From: Paulinella micropora
Lineage: Eukaryota; Cercozoa; Imbricatea; Euglyphida; Paulinellidae
Assembly: GCA_019918135.1 (NCBI GenBank)
Contig: WBZZ01000144.1
Coordinates: forward strand, 129,171-193,170
Length of the DNA: 64,000 nt
Reading direction: 5' to 3'
The first letter of the stretch is position 1. The number at the start of each line of letters is the position of its first letter. Below the pieces are notes generated by a model. It did not search any database. It saw only the letters and a program-made list of their open reading frames with translations, and was not told where the DNA came from. Both the position numbers and the translations under genes were made by a program. Of this stretch, positions 20,226 through 28,688 are shown piece after piece.

Positions 20226-21130
20226 TTAGTTGATTACGTCGCCGGTCTGTAAGACGCGTGTGATTGTTAGCTTGCTTTCCAAGCTTATGTCACGCAGGTA
20301 TTTGTACACGCACGAACTTTTGTCTGACCACAGCCCTTGCCTTCTTATTGCGTAGATTCTCATTCCCAAACGAGCCGCTTCAGTCGCGGACCCGATTCTA
20401 TTTGAATGGGATGCGTATATCGCTGGATCCAACCCAATTGCAGCAACTTTCTTTTTCAAGAGACTTGATGGGGTGCCAGCACTCAGATGTCCCAATGCAT
20501 TGCCAGATAGCTTGAAGAAGAGAGGAGAGCTGTCGGTAAATGAATCCTTGAATGTGTCCTTTATGTATTTGAGGTATGCTCTGACCCACATGACAGCGCA
20601 GAATGATTGGTTCCCTTGGCCGATAAAGACCAGCTTCTCGCCTTCCGCGTTTTTCAATTTCTCGAACCTGAGTACCATGCACTCGCACGGGCTGTTCCCG
20701 ATGATGGTATGGTGGAACATGATGTCCGATACCTTCAATGCTACAATCTTACTGACGCGTGCCATTGAGATCCACTGCAGTAATATTGACGTAGCATCTC
20801 TGCAGTCCCTCCATGTCACCAATGGTAATTGTAGTAATACTGTATCTTGAGCAGGTCGTCCCTCAATAAGGGGTATTTCCCCTCTCTCCCCGGTACGGCT
20901 TCTAGTACCGCTCTCTGTTTGGCCAATTGCACTAGCAGACTCTCTCGTTACTAGTGTGCAGTGCGTATTAGGATTTAATTGCAGCCAGGTGGCCAGTGAT
21001 TGTTGACTGTGCATACCCACTCTCCGACATATATTTCAAATAGTGCGCAATCGTTTTGTCGGAGGAAGGAAAGAAGATATGCCCGTGCTGCACGCACCAC
21101 TTGAGGAATTGCCTGAGGGAAGCTTTGTAT
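20226..21130 (-). pseudogene. DIRS-type tyrosine recombinase
   Basis: The main ORF (20226-21020) carries the catalytic fold: WISMARVSKIVALKVSDI (first Arg), a beta-hairpin with LVFIGQGNQ, ASHSNRIGSATEAARLGM (His-x-x-Arg) and GLWSDKSSCVYKYLRD (Trp and nucleophile Tyr). The N-terminal core-binding segment (IAHYLKYMSESGYAQSTITG) is readable at about 20970-21060 in another frame, so one or two frameshifts separate it. In DIRS elements this enzyme inserts the circular cDNA instead of a DDE integrase. All catalytic residues are present in the main ORF, but the break near 21020 suggests inactivity. Confidence 0.85.
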
Positions 21131-21225
21131 GTTTCCATTGTGGTGTCTCTCCGGCCCGCTTGGCTTGCCCAGATCGCTATCTCGTCGTCATTAGTATTGC
21201 TGTCCCTGCAGTGCGTAAAATTGTT

Positions 21226-22200
21226 TTAATGAGCAAAATCAAACAGCACTGCAAGCATGTGCCATGATGGTCTGTGTACGTGATATGGTTGTTTGTGCCA
21301 CGTTGGAGCTAGAGTGTATGATGCGGGTGGCAGAGTAAATGAATCTCTTGCATGTTCTAGAATCTGTGGCCACCAAGGTCTGGCTGGCCAATGCGGAAGG
21401 ACAAATGCAATCCTTTTCCGGGATTTCATGGCAAGAAGGACTGACTGCCCTATTTGTCCAAAGTTTGGTGCCCAAACATCGCCGTCCTCTAGGTGCCAAC
21501 GTACGGTAAGCTTTCCCATGACATCTGGATGGACAGTCAGGCTTGTCAAGCCTGCGGTCAGCGCCTTGGAGTTTCTGTCTGCCCTCGTGTTGTTAGCTCT
21601 CTCGACCCAGCCCCAAAGTTTGTTTCGTATGTTGAGCTGTCCTGCATATACGTCGTCCACCATCTTGCAAAGACGTGTGAGGTGTGGTCGCTTGGACCCC
21701 CCCCCCCTTTTTGCAGGTCTATGACTGCGTTAGCTGAGTCGAACACAGTGAGGACTGTATTACGATTCTGACGGATGGATCTGAAATGGAGAGGTATCAC
21801 AGTCGCAGCCCAGAGCTCTCGTTCCGTCGACGAAGTACCGATCAATTCAGATGGTAGAGGGATTGTTACGTCTTCTTCAAGTACATGGCCCCCAACCGCG
21901 AACTCGCCCGCATCCACCCTCAACTCGACGTCCTGTCGAGGTTGAAATATTGCACGTCTGCATTTGGCCAGATCCATCAGGATGTGAAGCCAGTACTGCA
22001 GTTCTTGGCTCAGTTCTGACCCGCTCTGTGTAGTGACACTTCTCCTCTCGATTGTGTTGGCTCCGTTGACAATCGCCATCATTTGCCGAGTCATCAGCTG
22101 TGCGTTGGAGAGCGCCAGCTTGAGACTGATCAACGAAGATGCAGTTGAGCGCAGTTGCTGGACCGAAGCCCCTTGTGCGAATGCACGTCCGCCAGGAGCT
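21226..22200 (-). pseudogene. DIRS RNase H and downstream pol region
   Basis: The 21558-22200 part contains LQYWLHILMDLAKCRRAIF, then ELRVDAGEFAVGGHVL (RNase H first Asp strand) and SSTERELWAATV (Glu). The 21226-21663 part continues with NNTRADRNSK (final Asp), FGQIGQSVLLAM and FVLPHWPARPWWPQIL, the characteristic region between RNase H and recombinase in DIRS pol. A frameshift near 21600 separates the pieces. The ORF upstream of about 22200 on this strand is antisense to the inverted RT segment and is not genuine. Confidence 0.75.
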
Positions 22201-22229
22201 GGAGAATAGACTTGAGTAGCCTTTCCCTC

Positions 22230-22850
22230 TTGTCGTTCGGCACGGTAGAAGTGAAGAGGGAGGAATGCATAATGATCGAGCCTCTCCAAGTTCTGACTGA
22301 CCCAGCGAGAATCAAGAAGACGAAGCTGTGCACTGACAAACGGTTCAGTAATTCCTTCCAAGCCAAGGCTCCTTTCACAATGGAGACGCTAGAAAAGGAC
22401 ATTCAGATGGTACTCGACGGAGACAGCGGCACAAAGATGTTCGTGGTGGATCTGCAACGCGCGTTTACTCCATTCCGCTTGCTAGGAAAAGTACACCATA
22501 CTCTGCCTTCAGACACAGGAGCAAAACCTATCAGAACAAGACGCTACTATATGGGTTCTGTTCTGCGCCGTTTTGGTTGGGGAAGATCATGAGGGTTGTC
22601 GTGAAGCTGACAAGGACCTTGAACTGGCCATCCATGCAATATGCAGACGACTTCCTATTCGCTGTCAAACTCCTACGCACAGACGATGGCATCTACGTTC
22701 ATCAAGACGCTGTTTGCCTACCTTGGCCTTCCCACTTCCGAGAAGACGCAGTGGAACCTTCGGACGAGGTACACTACTTGGGATACGTCATCAACAGCAA
22801 GGACTTGTGGATGGTCTCCACGGGTAAGCATGTCGTCAATTTGGTCGTCG
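22230..22850 (+). pseudogene. DIRS reverse transcriptase core, inverted relative to the rest of the element
   Basis: On the + strand: RIKKTKLCTDKRFSNSFQ, then FTMETLEKDIQMVLDGDSG, KMFVVDLQRAFT (first catalytic Asp strand), a hydrophobic FCSAPFWLGKIMRV segment in another frame, MQYADDFLFAVK (the YADD box) and EVHYLGYVINSKD. These are RT fingers, palm and thumb blocks in correct order, but opposite in direction to the RT N-terminal part (22860-23356), RNase H and recombinase. Frame breaks occur near 22480 and 22570. The segment fits exactly into the gap missing from the minus-strand pol. Confidence 0.75.
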
Positions 22851-22859
22851 ACGAATGCA

Positions 22860-23356
22860 ATGTTCTCGAAGTAACTTGGGTGGTTCATAAAATCGGTGGC
22901 TGGATGCTCACGCTCAAATCTGAGTTCTACACTATATGCGAGCCATGATAGCACCACTGCGTCCGCCCCTATTGCCTTCCAGAACCCAAGCCTTGCCTTG
23001 ACTGCATGTGCCGGGTCCTTTGAGTCTGCCCACGGGTTGCCTCTATTGTATGTCTCACCCATCTTCAAGATCTTCTGCTTGACATCCTCTAACGAGCCCG
23101 AGCTATACTGTTCGACAGCTACTTGTGGTTTTGTCAGAAGCCAGGTTACGTATGATACCTCCTCCGCTGGCGTCGGCACGGTCTGCCTTGATGGGCAAAA
23201 ATATGCCAGATGACCAATCTTCTTGCACCATACACATACCATGTCCTGATAGTAGTCTTTAAATACTTTGGACTTCGGTGCCTTGTGAGGGAGGAAATTA
23301 GAAATCTTTCCTTGCAAGAGGACCCGTTGCTGTCTGTCATGACACAGCAAGATCAC
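22860..23356 (-). pseudogene. DIRS pol N-terminal region with zinc knuckle
   Basis: Contains a CCHC-like knuckle (CVWCKKIGHLAYFC), then LGFWKAIGADAVVLSWLAY and HPSYFENIAFVDDQIDDML. This is the conserved leader before the RT fingers in DIRS and related elements. After about 22860 the minus-strand frame continues only as antisense of the inverted RT segment. Confidence 0.7.
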
Positions 23357-23673
23357 GAATCAGTACTATTAATAAATCACGCGATGAAGTATGAAAATAG
23401 AAGCGTTTGCCTGACACAATAGTATTAATTCTATCGGGGCGTGATGCAGTGTGACAAGTACCATCTTTAAGGAAATCTAGTAAATTGCAGGGGCGTGTTG
23501 CCGAACCAAATTTGAAAAAACAATGAAATAAATAAAATCTATTTAATGACATAACAAGACGAGACTAAGTCAGTGACAGCGTGATGCAAGTCATGCGCGT
23601 GTTGCGCTGTGTAGGGCCGATCATGCGCGTGAAGCGTCGTCTGACAATTTTACTTTCGATTGGCTGTAACAGC
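23357..23673. other. About 300 bp without a clear gene
   Basis: Linker between DIRS Gag and pol on the minus strand. I see no domain or repeat in it. Confidence 0.35.
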
Positions 23674-24922
23674 TCAGTTGCTAGAACGCTGTGGGCGCAG
23701 GCTCGGATTCAAAGTCCAGCACTGCTCGGGGGTGTGGCCGCGTTTGTTGCAGTGAGTGCAAATGACGGCTGTACGTGCGGGCTGTGCGGTGTATGCGGTC
23801 TGCATGGCAGGCGCAAGCGTGATGATGCCTTGTGTAGCTTGGGCCACGTACTGGATTTGCGGCCCTGGTGCTGCTCGTTGCTGCGGAGGCATGAAACCGG
23901 GGACACTTTGCCACGCCAGTGGTTGCTGCTGCTGGCCATGCTGCTGCTGGTTCTGCCCTTGTGCAGAGTTCGCGCCGTACGATCCCTGAGGGCAGCTTCT
24001 CGCCCAGTGCTGGTTGGATCCGCAGATATGGCATGCCCCACGGTTCTGACGTTCACCACGTATACGCGGGTCGGTCGCCCTCGAGCTGGTCGTAGTAGGG
24101 CGAATCGGCTCCAGATACGGGGCCACTTCGTCCGCAATCACCAGCTTTTTACCCACCACTAGCATCTTGGCCTTGGCATCTTCCACCTGTATTGGGTTTG
24201 GGCCACCCATATCCATAGCCAGCGTGGCCAGCGCGTTCGCCATAGAGATAGCGTCCGCCAACTTCTCGTTGTTTCGCACATATGCGTTGCTCTCCAGAAT
24301 CTGCAAAATGATCTTCGCCACGACGAAGTAACGGCGGTGTGATGGCTTGTCGATCAGCTTCGAGTCGCGCTGGCTCGATTCCTGCTTGGTAGCTTGGATC
24401 ATCTCCTGCACCTTGTCAGTCAGCCTCGCGAAGTCACCAGTGACCGCCCGCGTCTCCTCCCTAAGTGCGTTGCGCAGCATATCTCCAATGCTTGCCATCG
24501 TACTTGCGTCCGGAGTGATGGCAGCTGGTGTCGGTGCGATCGCGAGGTGGAATAGTGGCAGCCGTCGTCGTAGTCGTCGTCGTAGCTTGCCCTATCACGG
24601 TCTGCTGCTGGTGTAGCGATGGTGCTCCAAATAGGTTGACAGGGTTGGGTGGTGAAGCAGATGCAGATGGGGGGGTGTTACCAGTGCTACCACCTGCTCC
24701 AGCACCGCTCGAGCCAGTCGCGGGAAGCCCAGTGGCCGGCAGACTAGTACTCGATGTAGCAGCAAAAGTAGTTGAAGTAGCCACGTTTCCCCCACCGAAT
24801 GCAGGGCCGCCTCCGTTGTTGCCGCTGCTGCTGGCTGCGCTTGTCTTGTTGTCGTCATCACCCTGTTGAGCTCTGCGCTTCCTAGTAGGCCCTGGGGTCC
24901 TTTGTCCAGCTGCAGCTGACAT
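23674..24922 (-). pseudogene. gag: DIRS Gag protein with two CCHC zinc knuckles
   Basis: The N-terminal piece (24461-24922) is Ala/Thr/Ser/Gly rich and low-complexity. After a frameshift near 24500 the 274-residue piece (23674-24498) has a helical region (IGDMLRNALREETRAV, HRRYFVVAKIILQILESNAY), then CHICGSNQHWARSC, a Gln-rich linker and CTHCNKRGHTPEQC. Both knuckles follow C-x2-C-x4-H-x4-C. This is the nucleocapsid protein of the DIRS-like element. High GC content compared with the PLVs. Confidence 0.75.
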
Positions 24923-24950
24923 CTCGATTTCCCAAATTCAAAAAACAACC

Positions 24951-25164
24951 GGAAAATTTGCTCTAAGCACTTTTGTGCTAGAGCAAAAAATCAAACCTGA
25001 GGGTAAAGGGGTTGTCTTTGTAATGTTCAAAATTTTGGAGCGGGAACAATAGTTCCCGCTTAATTTATTACCATTGTTCCCGCTTAATTTATTACCGTAA
25101 TTGACACTGCAGCGTTCACTTTCCAGTCTCCCTTACGGCCCACCCACTGATATTTGTGAAATGA
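24951..25164 (+). repeat. R2 repeat, copy 3
   Basis: Direct copy of the 18585-18955 unit with the same hairpins and a small internal duplication (gttcccgcttaatttattacc twice). It marks the right end of the DIRS-like element. Confidence 0.8.
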
Positions 25165-25169
25165 CGCTT

Positions 25170-25840
25170 TTCACAGACACTTCTGCCACTTTTCCGGTTG
25201 TATCCGGAGGTGTCACATCCATTTTAGGCGACTTGGTGGAGGGTCCAACTGCAAGTGTGGGCACATTGAAACAACCAGTTGCTACCAGCAATGCTGGGAG
25301 TGACCCTTCAGATACCCTGCTTCCTCCGGATGTTCAGCAGGTGGCAGTGGAAGCAGAACGAGACTCTCGTGGCGTTCCCAAACAGTGGCATGATGCAACT
25401 GTTGCACCTACCAACATCCTTCCGGAAGGCTCTCAAAGGACAAGAGCAAAGACGAAGCCAGAGAACTTCAACTCCGGTGCTTTCCTCATCACCGTTCCGG
25501 TCTCAGAGAGAGTAGCAAACAACGACCCCCGGTTTCGCGCTTCTAGGCTTGAGGACATCAAGAAGCTTCTGGACTTATGCTATTCGTGTCGTCCCTCTCT
25601 CTTCTGTCCCTAAGGGGACTAAGCTCATCTCAGTACGGTTTGCAGACTTCGATATTCAAGAGGATGAAAAGAGTGTGGACGCTAGATCAAGGATTGCAGC
25701 CAAGGGGTTCATGCCGAGAAAGGGAGTGGATGTGGGGGAGACGTACATACCTACCCCTGACCCTTCTACCCTCCTTACATTCTTTGCTCTTGCTACACTA
25801 GAGGAACTAGAGGTGTACTTCCTCGTTTTACTGACTGCCA
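25170..25840 (+). pseudogene. Copia pol continuation: linker and reverse transcriptase N-terminus
   Basis: A 25101-25613 frame reads TDTSATFPVVSGGVTSILGD and on to NDPRFRASRLEDIKKLLD. After a frameshift near 25590 it continues SLSSVPKGTKLISVRFADFD, ARSRIAAKGFMPRKGVDVGE and STLLTFFALATLEELEVYFL. These match the beginning of copia RT: the RLVAKGF..GVD..ET block and the following helix ahead of the first catalytic Asp. The sequence then stops matching, so the catalytic core is missing. It continues the element interrupted at 18290. Confidence 0.7.
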
Positions 25841-26048
25841 ATTGTTTCCATATTTTTCCTGGGCCCAATCCTTTCCGAAAGCTACTCCCGGCACACTAAC
25901 TCTCTCTCTCTCTCCTGTCAATGTAGCTGCTATAATTGTTGCCTTCTTTTCTGGAGGTGGCTGTGTGACTGGTGTCCTAATCTTAGCTTCTCGTTTGTAT
26001 TATATGCCACTGTATTATGACCATACTGTGCCTGTGTCACATACCTAA
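25841..26048. other. Spacer between copia relic and split LTR
   Basis: Contains a (CT)n run at about 25902-25916 and no gene. Confidence 0.4.
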
Positions 26049-26300
26049 TGTTACTCAGCAAAGGATAGGGGGTGCGTAGGACCTAATCTTCTTCTCGTCG
26101 ACTAGGCCCGGCTTGACTGGGGGAGCTGCCCTGTATTATATGTAGTTTAATTGATGCATACTTGCCACAGCAAGCTGGATAGCCACCATCGACACAATCC
26201 CTTCAACTGGAGAGAGTCAAAGTGAGGGTAAGACTCTGAGTAACGTTAGTACGTTAGTATGTTTTGAGTATGTGTTTTTCTAACTTTCACAGAATATATA
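26049..26300 (+). repeat. Copia LTR, 5' part (split by element B)
   Basis: Starts TGTTA. It aligns with the reverse complement of the solo LTR at 55227-55743 (shared ctaatcttcttctc, catacttgcc and gttttgagtatgtgttt). It stops where element B begins, and the LTR resumes at 43253. Confidence 0.8.
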
Positions 26301-26714
26301 TGATCATTTATGTTGGATAGACAGGTCTATGTTGTATATTATAAAACAAGCATTAGAAACATACAAAAACAACATAGGACACAACAAAAACAGACATTCA
26401 AATATATCAAAAACATATCTTTGTTTTACAAAAAACGACAAACTGAGCACACTAAGAGAGATTTGGACAAAATAACGACAAAAACACCATTTTATTCCAT
26501 AAAATTGTATATATTACTTTTTATATATGGTTTTTGTCGTTATTTTGTCCAAATCTCTCTTAGTGTGCTCAGTTTGTCGTTTTTTGTAAAACAAAGATAT
26601 GTTTTTGATATATTTGAATGTCTGTTTTTGTTGTGTCCTATGTTGTTTTTTTATGTTTCTAATGCTTGTTTTATAATATACAACATAGACCTGTCTATCC
26701 AACATAAATGATCA
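26301..26714. repeat. Terminal palindrome, left (185-bp arms, 44-bp loop)
   Basis: Arm 26301-26485 pairs with 26530-26714 with one mismatch seen (26364 against 26651). The loop at 26486-26529 is AT-rich and not itself a full palindrome. ORFs in both directions here (MLDRQVYVVYYKTS...) are a by-product of the symmetry. Confidence 0.9.
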
Positions 26715-26715
26715 C

Positions 26716-26791
26716 ACCCCAAATGGGGGGAAGGGGGGGGGGGCGGACACTCACGAAGTGAGTGGCGGGGGGGTAGGGGGGGGAGGGGGGA
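26716..26791 (+). repeat. G-run tract next to the left palindrome
   Basis: Several runs of 6 to 12 G separated by short spacers, with a small hairpin (actcac-gaa-gtgagt) in the middle. It could form G-quadruplexes on the + strand. Mirrored as C-runs at 42765-42836. Confidence 0.75.
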
Positions 26792-26821
26792 GATACACAT
26801 GAATATACAAAAAAAATATTT

Positions 26822-26942
26822 TTTGCGACACTGCGACAAAAAAGTGAAATTCTGTCGCAACTCCTGCGACACTGCGACAAAAAAGTGAAATTCTGTCGCA
26901 ACTCCTGCGACACTGCGACAAAAAAGTGAAATTCTGTCGCAT
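26822..26942 (-). repeat. 41-bp tandem repeats, left TIR (3 copies)
   Basis: Each unit contains TGCGACA and TGTCGCA in inverted arrangement around an A/T-rich centre. Three copies here, four in the right TIR. No unique spacers, so not CRISPR. The symmetrical GTCGCA/TGCGAC sites look like iterated protein-binding sites. Confidence 0.85.
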
Positions 26943-27036
26943 GGTGGTATTCGCGGAAATAGAATTTCTAGAATTTCCTTTTTGACCAAAATTGGTGGCA
27001 TCGGCTCAGCCATACCGATATTATTTGCTGATATGA

Positions 27037-27432
27037 TTAAAAAGGGATTGGTTTTCTGTTTTCGTTAAAATAACTAGTCCATCTATCTATATTCTTGTCT
27101 GCCATTTCTCCGTATTTTTTCTCGTATTGTTTTTTAAGGTTCTTTCGCTGTTCGTCGTATTTCTTCATATATGCTTTTTTCTTTAATTTCCGTTCTTCAG
27201 AGATTGGCTTTTTATTCTCATTCTTTTTCTTTTCGTAATATGCCTTATTGTATTCCTTTATTTTGTCCTTATTTTCTTGACGTTGCTGCTTCTTTCTTTG
27301 TGCTATTTTTTCTTTATTTTTCTCATAATATTCCCTTTGGTATTTTTGTATCTTTAAGAACGCAAAACTATCTCCATATTTTTGCGAGATATACCTTTGT
27401 CGGTTTGCGTGTTGTTCAGATGCGGTTGGCAT
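27037..27432 (-). CDS. TIR-encoded Lys-rich helical protein, left copy
   Basis: 131 residues, starting MPTASEQHANRQRYIS and ending DRWTSYFNENRKPIPF. It is almost entirely Lys/Glu/Tyr/Gln helix with repeated Y-Y-E-K-N-K-E-K-like blocks, resembling the small YYEKNKEK-type basic proteins seen in many large DNA viruses. A TATA-like motif (tcaatattactata) precedes the ATG. An identical copy lies at 42082-42477. Each TIR carries one copy, so it is transcribed outward from the interior toward the telomere-like end. DNA binding at the termini is likely by charge. Function unknown. Confidence 0.65.
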   Translation of the reverse strand: MPTASEQHANRQRYISQKYGDSFAFLKIQKYQREYYEKNKEKIAQRKKQQRQENKDKIKEYNKAYYEKKKNENKKPISEERKLKKKAYMKKYDEQRKNLKKQYEKKYGEMADKNIDRWTSYFNENRKPIPF

Positions 27433-27913
27433 TATAGTAATATTGACCCTTAACCTTAAATGAAATATTGACCCTTATGTTTTTTATTGTAGCCCACAAC
27501 AGGGATATTACAGCAAGCACGAGGATGAATATAAGAGCAGGGGAAGTGATAATACCTTCTCCTATTGGTGGCCAACCTCCATGGTTGGCCGTGTCCTACT
27601 TGACCCTTACAGGGTTGGACACTTTTTCCTTATTAAATTTCAATATTTATTATATTATTCTTCTTCGTATTACACATTTTTTTTATTGTCCAAGGTGTCC
27701 AACCTTTTATTAAAAGGGAGTAAATTTTTCTTCCTGTCCCCATTTTTCTAATGGACACACAAAAAAGTTTCCGCCCGCGGAGGTAGGACGTCGGACACTC
27801 GGACATGGATTAATACTAAAACGAATTTCTCTCTCTCGGTTGCTTAATAGCACTCTCAGGTGTCCAAGTGGATTTTGAGCGATTTAAGTGTGTTTTTTAT
27901 TTCGTATTATATA

Positions 27914-28675
27914 ATGGATATAAAACTTTTCAATGCGGATTGTCTAGTCCAGATACCCAAGATAGAAGAAAAAGTTAATTTGGTTGTGGTTGATTTACCA
28001 TATGGACAAACACGTTGCGAATGGGATACTGCCATAGACTTAAAGCAAATGTGGGTAGAACTTAAAAAAGTATGTAAGAGAAATTGTATATACATTTTCT
28101 TCACAACTACTAAATTTGGCCATAAACTCATTCAATCTAATGAGAGATGGTTTCGGTATGACCTTATATGTGAGAAAAGCCTTAAAGTCGGTTTCTTACA
28201 TGCTAACAAGATGCCACTAAGAAAACACGAAATGATATATGTGTTTAATGAGCTGAGCAGACCGAAGGGAGAAAAATTAACATACAACCCTCAGAAGACA
28301 GAAGGAAAACCATATAAGACAAATGTAAGAGATAATGCGGGATACTTTTACGAAAAAGGATATAAATATATAGGAGAACCAATAGACAATAAAGGCGACC
28401 GCTTTCCTCATTCAATCTTAAAATTCAACAACCCACCAAAATCGCTTCATCCCACACAGAAACCAGTTGAACTATGCGAATGGTTAATTAAATCGTATTC
28501 AAACGAAGGCGACTTAGTGCTAGACTTTACGATGGGAAGCGGGACAACTGGGATTGCTTGCATGAATACTAAACGGCGGTTTATAGGTATTGAGAAAGAT
28601 AAAGACATATTTGAAACAGCGAAAAAAAGAATTGACGAACATAATTTAATATTAGAAAAAAATAGACTTGTCTAA
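27914..28675 (+). CDS. Element B: DNA adenine/cytosine methyltransferase (beta-type)
   Basis: I choose the ATG at 27914 (MDIKLFNADCLVQIP, 253 aa). The longer ORF begins with a GTG at 27860 inside the TIR, and tattatata directly precedes this ATG. Motif IV is VVVDLPYGQTRCEWD (DPPY family, DLPYG form). Motif I near the C-terminus is LVLDFTMGSGTTGIACM, followed by RRFIGIEKD. The order IV before I is the beta arrangement of N6-adenine or N4-cytosine methyltransferases. A target-recognition region with HEMIYVFNE and HPTQKPVELCEWLI lies between. There is no restriction gene nearby, so it probably marks viral DNA. Only 13 bp separate its stop from the next gene's ATG. Confidence 0.88.
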   Translation: MDIKLFNADCLVQIPKIEEKVNLVVVDLPYGQTRCEWDTAIDLKQMWVELKKVCKRNCIYIFFTTTKFGHKLIQSNERWFRYDLICEKSLKVGFLHANKMPLRKHEMIYVFNELSRPKGEKLTYNPQKTEGKPYKTNVRDNAGYFYEKGYKYIGEPIDNKGDRFPHSILKFNNPPKSLHPTQKPVELCEWLIKSYSNEGDLVLDFTMGSGTTGIACMNTKRRFIGIEKDKDIFETAKKRIDEHNLILEKNRLV

Positions 28676-28688
28676 TATATACCAGCCG

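Larger units (their letters stand above)
18290..25170 (-). mobile_element. DIRS-like tyrosine-recombinase retroelement
   Basis: Minus-strand Gag (two CCHC knuckles), RT N-terminal domain, RNase H and a tyrosine recombinase, flanked by direct R2 repeats (18585-18955 and 24951-25164) and R1 repeats at the left. Direct rather than inverted repeats resemble the split-direct-repeat arrangement of PAT/Ngaro-type elements. It lies inside the copia pol region. The RT core is inverted relative to the rest. Boundaries come from the copia sequence on either side and are good to about 20 bp. Confidence 0.65.
13340..25840 (+). mobile_element. Ty1/copia element split by a DIRS-like element
   Basis: Gag, MYND ORF, protease and integrase occupy 13358-18300, and the start of reverse transcriptase resumes at about 25170-25840 in the same orientation. 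The linker (Pro/Ser/Glu rich) is interrupted near ...DEPDTV at about 18290 and picks up near TDTSATFPVV at about 25170. The intervening 6.9 kb is the DIRS-like element. The RT core and RNase H after 25840 are missing. Confidence 0.65.
26301..27891 (+). repeat. Element B left TIR (1591 bp)
   Basis: Reverse complement of 41623-43252, apart from one fewer 41-bp unit and at least one base difference. The inner edge is at ttaagtgt (27884-27891), just before the methyltransferase. Order inward: palindrome, G-rich tract, 41-bp repeats, 131-aa gene, about 460 bp of AT-rich DNA. Confidence 0.9.

Noticed and set aside
21558-22361. Minus-strand extension beyond 22200 of the RNase H ORF
   Set aside because: It is the antisense of the + strand RT segment with KFVVDL-type and YADD motifs.
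26310-26711. ORFs of 133, 63 and 146 aa in both palindromes (MLDRQVYVVYYKTS...)
   Set aside because: They arise on both strands from the same symmetrical sequence and have AT-driven composition. Treated as palindrome by-products.
26651-27013. Overlapping ORFs in all frames across the 41-bp repeats and G-run tract (FHFFVAVSQE and Pro-rich tails)
   Set aside because: Translation of a tandem repeat and homopolymer runs; every frame looks alike. No gene-like composition.
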